Origin: an uncultured Bacteroidales bacterium
GTDB taxonomy: Bacteria; Bacteroidota; Bacteroidia; Bacteroidales; P3
Direction: 5' to 3'
Assembly (NCBI GenBank): GCA_947174375.1
Contig: CAMWIS010000091.1
Span: 1 to 6,430 of the forward strand
DNA: 6,430 nucleotides
Below are positions 1-5,047 of this stretch, one piece after another; the stretch's first letter is position 1, and every line of letters begins with the position of its first letter. The notes under the pieces are model-generated. The model saw nothing but the letters and a program-made list of their open reading frames with translations, made no database searches and had not been told where the DNA came from. Made by a program: the position numbers and the translations under genes.

Positions 1-48
1 ACTACACACGGCTATTCGTCGGCAGCGTCAGATGTGTATAACAGACCG
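1..48 (+). other. Illumina Nextera adapter left on the contig end (not genomic)
   Basis: Bases 2-7 (CTACAC) match the end of the P5 oligonucleotide. Bases 8-15 fill exactly an 8-nt i5 index slot. Bases 16-29 are the Nextera Read 1 sequence TCGTCGGCAGCGTC. Bases 30-48 match the 19-bp Tn5 mosaic end AGATGTGTATAAGAGACAG except at 42 (C for G) and 47 (C for A). Bases 16-41 match without error. The order and spacing are those of a sequencing library molecule, so this is untrimmed adapter. Real genomic sequence probably starts near 49; the exact boundary is uncertain by a few bases because of the two mismatches. Confidence 0.97.
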
Positions 49-296
49 GGCGTGTATATATCCACGGTTTTGAAAACCACGCGGCCCCGCTTCACCTCAT
101 CGGCAAACACGGCTTCCACCGCGTCCCGCGCGTTTTGCTCAATGGCGATACAAGTGGCACATCTTTGTTTCCCGTGAAAATAAAGGACTTCCACGCCATC
201 CGTTACCGCCGTTTCCGCCTGTTCGGCCTTTCCTGCCTGATGCCCGCACGAAATCAACCCTATCATAAGGGCTATTCCCAACACCATCTTCTTCAT
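49..296 (-). CDS. Thioredoxin-like CxxC lipoprotein, ArsF-family-like; 3' end cut off by the contig edge
   Basis: About 82 genuine residues remain. The start chosen is ATG at 296, giving MKKMVLGIALMIGLISCG: a short lipoprotein signal peptide with lipobox L-I-S-C and lipidated Cys17. A TTG three codons upstream (305) is possible but would spoil the signal peptide. After a short linker (about 20-34) comes a beta strand and a CxxC site: VEVLYFHGKQ followed by R-C-A-T-C (Cys46, Cys49). The sequence continues through VVFKTVDIYTP, as in a thioredoxin fold. Similar Bacteroidota proteins are, from memory, annotated as ArsF family or nitrophyl-type thioredoxin-like proteins, and ArsE/F/G in Shewanella are linked to aromatic arsenical efflux. 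Here the link to arsenic is inferred from family resemblance and from the arsR gene 60 nt upstream. Downstream partners, if any, lie beyond the edge. The stop codon at 12-14 and the last ten or so residues (LLYTSDAADE) come from adapter and must be discarded. Confidence 0.8.
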
Positions 297-319
297 ATCC
301 GTCAATTTTTATTGTTAGT

Positions 320-339
320 CATTCGCCTAATTACGAACA
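320..339 (-). promoter_or_regulatory. Second candidate ArsR operator, in front of the CxxC lipoprotein gene
   Basis: On the plus strand the site is CATTCG-CCTAATTA-CGAACA. It has the same architecture as the site over the arsR promoter (6-nt arms, 8-nt spacer), but one arm is imperfect: TTCG/CGAA pairs, while the outer two positions do not. It shares the string AATTACGAACAATT with that site. It lies 23 nt before the lipoprotein ATG. In the minus direction the spacer reads TAATTAGG, a poor match to the Bacteroidota -7 element TAnnTTTG, and no TTTG lies at the right distance. The site may therefore bind the repressor without being a strong promoter itself. Confidence 0.6.
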
Positions 340-342
340 ATT
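329..342. repeat. 14-bp direct repeat, copy 1 (AATTACGAACAATT)
   Basis: This string occurs identically at 672-685 in the same orientation. Both copies lie just upstream of minus-strand genes (lipoprotein and arsR) and each contains one arm of an inverted repeat. A shared transcription factor site explains this better than chance or duplication, because the flanking bases differ. Confidence 0.85.
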
Positions 343-356
343 GGATCAAAAAAAAC

Positions 357-650
357 TCAGCCAAACATCCGCGCAAACAATGCCTTGGCCGCTTCCCAAT
401 TCTCCGGATTGATGCAATACTTCACTTTGGGCGGTTCAATCGTCCCCTGGATGAGCCCCGCTTCTTTCAGTTCACTGAGGTGTTGCGACACGGTTGCTTT
501 GGCTATCGGCAATACCTCATGGATATCGCCGAAAAAACACTCGTTGCGCTGTGAAAGGAAATGCAAAATCGCTATGCGCGTGGGATGCCCCATCGCTTTC
601 GCAAATCGCGCCAAGCGCTCCTGCTCCGGTGTTATCTCCAATTTTGTCAT
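357..650 (-). CDS. ArsR/SmtB-family winged-helix transcriptional repressor
   Basis: The protein has 97 residues from ATG at 650, a usual ArsR-family length. The reading frame is open to 683, but the upstream part would run through the promoter and operator, so 650 is preferred; MTKLEITPEQERLARFAKAM is a typical family N-terminus. AMGHPTRIAILHFL (19-32) is the conserved early helix and AKATVSQHLSELKEAGLI (50-67) is the recognition helix. The beta-wing follows (residues 70-80), then a C-terminal helix (84-96). The classical ELCVCDL metal motif is replaced by ECFFGDI (37-43), leaving one cysteine there (Cys38); the only other is Cys79 in KYCIN. These two could form a thiol sensor or arsenic site, which is inference. 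The gene lies 23 nt after recX and 60 nt before the CxxC lipoprotein. It has its own promoter and overlapping operator, so autoregulation is likely. The true inducer cannot be read from the sequence. Confidence 0.9.
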   Translation of the reverse strand: MTKLEITPEQERLARFAKAMGHPTRIAILHFLSQRNECFFGDIHEVLPIAKATVSQHLSELKEAGLIQGTIEPPKVKYCINPENWEAAKALFARMFG

Positions 651-662
651 CCCGAATCTTTC

Positions 663-682
663 TGTTCGCAAAATTACGAACA
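663..682 (-). promoter_or_regulatory. Perfect inverted-repeat operator over the arsR promoter
   Basis: The sequence TGTTCG-N8-CGAACA is a perfect 6-bp inverted repeat whose 8-nt spacer is the -7 promoter element itself. It begins 13 nt before the arsR ATG and covers the recX stop codon (674-676). A repressor bound here would block RNA polymerase, the standard mode for ArsR/SmtB proteins. The related site at 320-339 supports the assignment. Confidence 0.75.
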
Positions 683-700
683 ATTATCCAAACCACCAAA
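669..700 (-). promoter_or_regulatory. Bacteroidota-type sigma-70 promoter for arsR
   Basis: Read on the minus strand, TTTG (700-697) is followed by 20 nt and then TAATTTTG (676-669). This fits the Bacteroidota consensus TTTG-N19-21-TAnnTTTG at every fixed position. Transcription should start about 5-8 nt further on, giving a short leader of roughly 10-14 nt before the ATG at 650. The promoter lies inside the 3' end of recX, so arsR can be expressed separately from the upstream operon. Confidence 0.75.
672..685. repeat. 14-bp direct repeat, copy 2 (AATTACGAACAATT)
   Basis: This is identical to 329-342. Here it includes the last bases of recX and the distal arm of the arsR operator. It is part of the regulatory signal rather than a mobile repeat. 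Confidence 0.85.
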
Positions 701-1174
701 TTCCCCTTCGTCCTCGTCCCCTACTTCCACCGCCAGGTCTTTGGCCCACTCGCGGAGCAGGGCGGCTTCGAAGCCACGGCTCAGGGCGGTTTGCCAGCCT
801 TTGGTCTGCAACACGGCACGCCCCGTGCTTTCGTAGTCGGCGGCGTCGATTTCGGAGAGGCCGTCGGCCACGTCGCCGGCCGAAATGCCCTTGGCCCGCA
901 GGCCCATGATGATTTTGCGGCGGCCCCAATGGTTCTGACGGAACTTGCCGCGGCAATACGCGCGGGCAAAGCGGTTCTCGTCCAAAAAGCCCTCGGCTTC
1001 CAGACGCTCTATCCAACGCGCCGTCTCGGCCGCGCCCCGCACGCCCAAGCCCGTCAGCTTGAGCCGCACTTCCTGCCGGCAGCGTTCCTGATACGCGCAA
1101 TAGCGCGCCAATTTTTGAAACAGGGCCACCTCATCGGCGGCCCTGTCCTTAAATGCTTGTTCCACGTCTAACAA
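674..1174 (-). CDS. recX: RecX-family regulatory protein (RecA modulator)
   Basis: The protein has 166 residues and is cytoplasmic. RecX proteins bind RecA filaments and limit their extension or activity. Family marks in order are: KLARYCAYQERC (21-32) and the EVRLKL helix (35-40); then WIERLEAEGFLDENRFARAY (54-73), RGKFRQNHWGRRKI (75-88), and LRAKGIS with the following EID and Y; and a last helical repeat around LSRGFEAALLREWAKDL (131-147). This is the usual tandem three-helix layout. The tail (150-166) is acidic and glycine-rich and looks unconserved. No in-frame ATG exists before the first motif. The furthest start is TTG at 1174, two codons after the peptidase stop in the same frame; GTG at 1165 is an alternative. 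Start by translational coupling is likely. The last codons overlap the arsR promoter and operator. No recA is nearby. Confidence 0.9.
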   Translation of the reverse strand: MLDVEQAFKDRAADEVALFQKLARYCAYQERCRQEVRLKLTGLGVRGAAETARWIERLEAEGFLDENRFARAYCRGKFRQNHWGRRKIIMGLRAKGISAGDVADGLSEIDAADYESTGRAVLQTKGWQTALSRGFEAALLREWAKDLAVEVGDEDEGEFGGLDNCS

Positions 1175-1177
1175 AGA

Positions 1178-2377
1178 CTATTCGGCCATCTTCGCCTTTA
1201 CCGATTCGGGCAGCGCTTCCTTGTTGACCATGATATCCAACGTCTTGGCGCGGAAGAACGCTTCCGACATATAGATATAGCCCTTATACGGGTTGGACGT
1301 ATTCCAGGAGTTCTTGATCTTATAGTACTTGTTGCCGTTTTGGTCGTAAGCGATGCCTACGAGGTGCATCCCGTGGTCGTCGGTCGAGCTCCAGTTGTCA
1401 TAACCTTTCTGACGTTCGGCCTGGTCGATGGTCTTTTCGGGCACGATTTTCTCGAACTTATAGGCGGCGTCTTTCTTCTCCTTGTCGGACATGCTCTCCC
1501 ATTTGTCGCGGTCGGTACCCTTGATGTCCTCGCTCTCTTCGTCGGGCACGATGGCTACGCCGTTCTTCCACGAAAAGCCGCGTTCGCTCACGTCACCGCC
1601 CCATACGAGCGTATAACCTTTCATGATGGCGCTATCCACCACGGCTTCGAACTCATCCAACGGCAGGTTGAACACCATGCCGTGGTTCCAGTTGTCGGGC
1701 ACGTCCATTTCATAATAGGTATAGAACGGATAGTGCGTGAAGGAGGTCAACTTAACGTAGTCGGAGGCCTTCAAGCCCAATTCGTCGGCAAAGCTGCGCG
1801 GCGTATAGGTCTTGCCGTTGTATTCGAATTCCGCCGGGTTTTCGCCGAAATAGGCTTCCAGGATGCCGTTGTAGGCGTTGCGCCAAGCCGGCGTCAAGGC
1901 TTTGCCGCCGACCACCGCATCCAGATAACCTTTCAGCACACGGTCCAATTCGCTGTGGTCGTGCTTGTCGGTGCCGTAGTTGAGGCCCGCGAACACTTCT
2001 TCCGGCACAATGCCGTGCGTTTCCAGAACATCCACCACGTCGTTGCTCGCGCCGCCCGTCGGGAAATAAGCGTCGCCGTGCATACGCACGTATTTATCGC
2101 CTTTCTTTACATAGCAGATATATACAGGATACATATCCGACAGGTCGAATTCGCCCTTGCCCATGCGCAGCAATTCCGATTCCAAGAACGAAACCGCCGA
2201 AAAGCTCCAGCAGGTACCGGAACGGTATTGGTCTTTGACCGGCGTAACGGGGGCTTCTTTCTTTACCGTAAAGACGTAAGCGCCCTTCTTGTCGTCGGTT
2301 TTCTTCTTCTGGGCGTTACCCAGTCCGGGCGCCGCGATCAGAGCCGCCATCGCCCACAACATCCATTGTTTTTTCAT
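1178..2377 (-). CDS. Secreted C1 cysteine peptidase, bleomycin hydrolase / aminopeptidase C (PepC) type
   Basis: The protein has 399 residues from ATG at 2377. The N-terminus (about 1-22) is a signal peptide: basic MKKQ, a hydrophobic core, then GNAQ as a probable cleavage site, so the enzyme should be exported to the periplasm or beyond. The papain-fold catalytic set is complete: oxyanion Gln50 and nucleophile Cys56 in DQYRSGTCWSFSA, His338 in DDHGMHLVG, and Asn356 in KIKNSWN. Other bleomycin-hydrolase-like segments are NHGMVFNLPLDEF (231-243) and the long insert between the Cys and His lobes. Cytosolic PepC enzymes are hexameric barrels in which the C-terminal tail enters the active site and enforces aminopeptidase action. 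Here the tail is short and charged (ESVKAKMAE), and hexamerisation cannot be judged. The region 280-325 is rich in Asp, Glu and Lys and is probably a surface insertion. The gene starts 19 nt after the arginase-like gene in an AT-rich leader and ends 3 nt before recX. Confidence 0.93.
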   Translation of the reverse strand: MKKQWMLWAMAALIAAPGLGNAQKKKTDDKKGAYVFTVKKEAPVTPVKDQYRSGTCWSFSAVSFLESELLRMGKGEFDLSDMYPVYICYVKKGDKYVRMHGDAYFPTGGASNDVVDVLETHGIVPEEVFAGLNYGTDKHDHSELDRVLKGYLDAVVGGKALTPAWRNAYNGILEAYFGENPAEFEYNGKTYTPRSFADELGLKASDYVKLTSFTHYPFYTYYEMDVPDNWNHGMVFNLPLDEFEAVVDSAIMKGYTLVWGGDVSERGFSWKNGVAIVPDEESEDIKGTDRDKWESMSDKEKKDAAYKFEKIVPEKTIDQAERQKGYDNWSSTDDHGMHLVGIAYDQNGNKYYKIKNSWNTSNPYKGYIYMSEAFFRAKTLDIMVNKEALPESVKAKMAE

Positions 2378-2396
2378 AGTGATATATAGATTTAGT

Positions 2397-3551
2397 TTAT
2401 TTTATACGACGATAGGCCCGCCACCAGCGTTCGGGCTTGCTGCCCTCCACGGCCTGTTCATAGTCTTTGTAGGTGCACGGGATGAAATAATGACGGCCGT
2501 AACGCTGCTTTTGTTCTTCCGTACACGGCAAAAGCACCCACCAGCGGTCGGTCTGCTTGCACTTGTAGAACTCCACGTCCGGCTCGTCGCCTTCGCCCAT
2601 AACCTTATATACCTTGTATTCGTATTGCCCTTCCAGCGGGTGGTCGTTGATGCGGTATTCCACACCCTCGATGAAGCACCACAGCATCTGCGCCTGCAAC
2701 ATGGCCGAACGGCCATCGGGGTCGCAGGCCGGGTGGTAGTCGAAAAAGCCCACCGACGACACCTGATAGCTGGTGCCGGCATAGCGCATGAGCTGGCAGA
2801 TTTCCTCGGCCGAAAAGCCGGTGGGGAACGCATAGGCGTTGCCGGGCGCGTCGGCCTTGCGAACCGCCGCCATATCGACGCTCACGCAGTCGGCCCCGCG
2901 CAAGGCGGGCTCCGCTTCCTCGATGCTGCCGTGCAACAGCCCGAAGCGGTAGTCGTCGAACTGCAGGCGTTCCATAAGGTCGAAGGCGGCCGCGTCGTTC
3001 AGATAGACCTGGTTGCCGAGGTTGATATAGTTGAAGATATGGTTGGGCGACTGCGTGACCACGCGCCCCATATACGACTTGTTGCCAATCGGCCCTTCGG
3101 GCGAACCGAGGTCGAAGCCCGAATCAACCGTGAGCAACGTGATGGCCTGCCGCATACGCGCGTAGGCACGGCTCATGGCATAGGTCACATCCTGCGAGCC
3201 GCCGATCACCACCACCAGCGTGCCCTGCAACAGCAGGCGGTAGCAGACTTCCTCCACGGCCGCATACGTGTCTTCGACGCGCTGCCCCGGCCGCAGCCGG
3301 CCCAAGTCAACGATCTTGCCGTAAAAAGCGTGCGGGTGCAGCCGGTAAAAGCAAGCGCGCACCCTGTCCGCGCCGTCGCAGGCCTGACCGCCGTTCTCGC
3401 CGCGGCTCTCGGCCACGCTGAAAATGCCGATCCGTTTCCCTAACAAATCGGGGAAGCCCGCCTCTTGCGTATATACTTCTACCACGCCTTGCCAGTCGCC
3501 GCCAACGGGCACATCCACCGGCTCAAACCATTCATCCAACTCCATATCCAT
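2397..3551 (-). CDS. Arginase/formimidoylglutamase-like fold protein with degenerate metal site
   Basis: The protein has 384 residues and no signal peptide. The ureohydrolase fold is recognisable: VVVIGGSQDVTYA (113-125) stands where arginases have GGDH, LLTVDSGFDLG (139-149) stands for DAHxD, and CVSVDMAAVRKADAPG (222-237) stands for SxDxDxxDP. Asp143, Asp147 and Asp226 remain, but the two ligand histidines are replaced (by Ser119/Gln120 and Gly145), and the second aspartate of the third motif is Ala228. A normal binuclear manganese centre is therefore unlikely. Databases commonly call such Bacteroidota proteins formimidoylglutamase or arginase family. No other histidine-degradation gene is present here, so that name should not be read as function. 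Residues about 300-384 form a C-terminal extension with RWW motifs (336-338, 375-377). The start at 3551 lies 12 nt after trkH; a second Met at codon 3 is possible. It may be a pseudoenzyme with a structural or binding role, which is inference. Confidence 0.85.
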   Translation of the reverse strand: MDMELDEWFEPVDVPVGGDWQGVVEVYTQEAGFPDLLGKRIGIFSVAESRGENGGQACDGADRVRACFYRLHPHAFYGKIVDLGRLRPGQRVEDTYAAVEEVCYRLLLQGTLVVVIGGSQDVTYAMSRAYARMRQAITLLTVDSGFDLGSPEGPIGNKSYMGRVVTQSPNHIFNYINLGNQVYLNDAAAFDLMERLQFDDYRFGLLHGSIEEAEPALRGADCVSVDMAAVRKADAPGNAYAFPTGFSAEEICQLMRYAGTSYQVSSVGFFDYHPACDPDGRSAMLQAQMLWCFIEGVEYRINDHPLEGQYEYKVYKVMGEGDEPDVEFYKCKQTDRWWVLLPCTEEQKQRYGRHYFIPCTYKDYEQAVEGSKPERWWRAYRRIK

Positions 3552-3563
3552 AACGCTACTGTT

Positions 3564-5039
3564 TTACTTATTTTTCCAAAACGACGGCATCCCGATGAGC
3601 AACACCGTAAACAGGCCCAAACGCCCTACGAGCATCAGCCACATCGAAAGCCATTTGGCGATGGCCGGATAGTCCGTCACCGCGCACAGGCTGCATACCT
3701 GCCCCGTTACCGGGCCTATGTTGCTCATGCTCGAAAACGAGATGGCGAACGAGGTCACGAGGTCGAAGCCGCAGAACGCGAAGCACACGGCCCCCACCAT
3801 GCCCACCAGCACGTAGAGGAAGAAGAACGCCAGCACCTGCCGTATGACTTCCTGCCCCAACACGCGGCCGTTGTATTTGAGCGGCAACACCGCCCGCGGA
3901 TGGGCGGCCCGCTTGAACTCCAGCAACGTGTTCTTGAACATCAGCACAAAGCGCGAGAGCTTCATGGCGCCCGTCGAGGAGCCGGAGCACGCGCCCACGA
4001 CCATGAGCCCCAACAGCACCCATTGCAGGCCCGCCGGCCACAGCGAGAAATCCGAGCTGACGAAACCCGTCGTGGTGCCGATGGAAACGCATTGGAACGC
4101 GGCCAGGCGGAAGGCTTCCTCCGCTTCCAGTTTGCCCGAAGTGGACAGATACAGCGCCACCGACGCCAACAGGCAGAGCACGAGCATATATATGCCGTAG
4201 GCACGCAGTTCCTCGTCGCGCGCCACACGCGTAAACTGTTTCTTAATCATGAAATAATACATCATGTAGTTGATGCCCGACAGGAACATGAACAGCAACA
4301 CGATGTACTGCACGAGCGGCGTGGCCGAAACCAGGCTGTCCGGATAGGTGGAGAAACCGCCCGTGGCCACCGTCGATAGCGCGTGACAACAGGCGTCGTG
4401 GAACGACATCCCCGCCAAACCGAGCAGAACCGTTTCCGCGAACGTCAAGATAATATATACCGCGCAGATGATTTTGGCCGTGTCTTTGAGGCGGGGCTGG
4501 GAACGGTGATCCATCGAGCCCGTCATTTCGGCCGCGAACAGCGCGTAGCCGGCTAAGCCCATGGCGGGCAGGGCCGCAATCATGAAGATGATGATGCCCA
4601 AGCCGCCTATCCACTGCGTGAGCGCACGCCACAGCAAGACGCTCTCCGGCAGGAGCGACGGGTCTTGAAAGACCGAAGACCCCGTGGTCGTGAAACCGGA
4701 AACGCTTTCGTAGAACGCATCGGCAAAACTGTCGGTCAGCCCCGTCAGATAATACGGCAGGGCCGAGAACACCGCCATGACGAGCCACGCCAGCACCACG
4801 GTCAGGAAGCCGTCGCGCACGCGGAACGCGGCCGTATGCCGCCATACCCGCCGCATATACCGTGACGAGAGCCCGATGAGGATGCCCAAGAGCGCCAAGC
4901 CGCCGAACACCGGCCGCGTGGCGCAGGCCGTCTCGTGCGTGAACCACGCCCACAGGAACGGCAGCATCATCATGACGCCGACCATCCCCAGCAGGAGACA
5001 GAGCAACTTGACGATGATGGCGGTACTCTTGTTCTTCAT
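3564..5039 (-). CDS. trkH: Potassium uptake membrane protein TrkH
   Basis: The protein has 491 residues, the normal TrkH length, in the inner membrane. It is the pore-forming subunit that brings K+ (and sometimes Na+) into the cell. The four pore loops are visible: SGFTTTGSSV (114-123), STVATGGFST (222-231), VSIGTTTGFVS (318-328) and SMSNIGPVTG (437-446), each with the filter glycine (120, 227, 325, 442). GACSGSSTGAMK (349-360) matches the intramembrane gating loop of the third domain, and GRLGLF (472-477) is the conserved C-terminal helix. The TQWIGGLGIIIF segment (141-152) is also typical. Hydrophobic helices cover most of the rest. The gene follows trkA by 8 nt. The protein should assemble as a dimer on a TrkA ring. 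All filter residues look intact, so the transporter should be functional. Confidence 0.97.
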   Translation of the reverse strand: MKNKSTAIIVKLLCLLLGMVGVMMMLPFLWAWFTHETACATRPVFGGLALLGILIGLSSRYMRRVWRHTAAFRVRDGFLTVVLAWLVMAVFSALPYYLTGLTDSFADAFYESVSGFTTTGSSVFQDPSLLPESVLLWRALTQWIGGLGIIIFMIAALPAMGLAGYALFAAEMTGSMDHRSQPRLKDTAKIICAVYIILTFAETVLLGLAGMSFHDACCHALSTVATGGFSTYPDSLVSATPLVQYIVLLFMFLSGINYMMYYFMIKKQFTRVARDEELRAYGIYMLVLCLLASVALYLSTSGKLEAEEAFRLAAFQCVSIGTTTGFVSSDFSLWPAGLQWVLLGLMVVGACSGSSTGAMKLSRFVLMFKNTLLEFKRAAHPRAVLPLKYNGRVLGQEVIRQVLAFFFLYVLVGMVGAVCFAFCGFDLVTSFAISFSSMSNIGPVTGQVCSLCAVTDYPAIAKWLSMWLMLVGRLGLFTVLLIGMPSFWKNK

Positions 5040-5047
5040 CCCGATGC

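Noticed and set aside
12..48. Natural C-terminus of the lipoprotein ending LLYTSDAADE
   Set aside because: These codons and the stop lie entirely within adapter sequence.
8..48. Tn5-like mosaic end as evidence of a natural transposon
   Set aside because: It is joined to P5, index and Read 1 primer sequence in library order, so it is a preparation artefact and not a mobile element.
348..356. Run of T (minus strand) just after the arsR stop as an intrinsic terminator
   Set aside because: No GC-rich hairpin precedes the run, so it does not meet the terminator pattern. The run may just be AT-rich leader for the next gene.
651..683. Extension of arsR by 11 codons to a start at 683
   Set aside because: It would begin inside the operator and upstream of the predicted transcription start, and the added residues do not resemble ArsR N-termini. 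ATG at 650 is better.
1340..2389. Long plus-strand open frame (349 codons) opposite the peptidase gene
   Set aside because: It is an antisense shadow of a GC-rich gene whose minus-strand frame has a complete catalytic set. The plus-strand product is low-complexity (rich in Val, Phe, His, Arg) with no recognisable motif.
2378..2402. AT-rich stretch before the peptidase gene as an internal promoter
   Set aside because: No TAnnTTTG with a correctly spaced TTTG was found. AT-rich leaders are usual before Bacteroidota genes and do not prove a promoter.
2289..3443. Long plus-strand open frame (384 codons) opposite the arginase-like gene
   Set aside because: It is antisense to a clearly conserved protein, rich in Ala, Arg, His and Val as expected from codon shadowing, and has no family resemblance.
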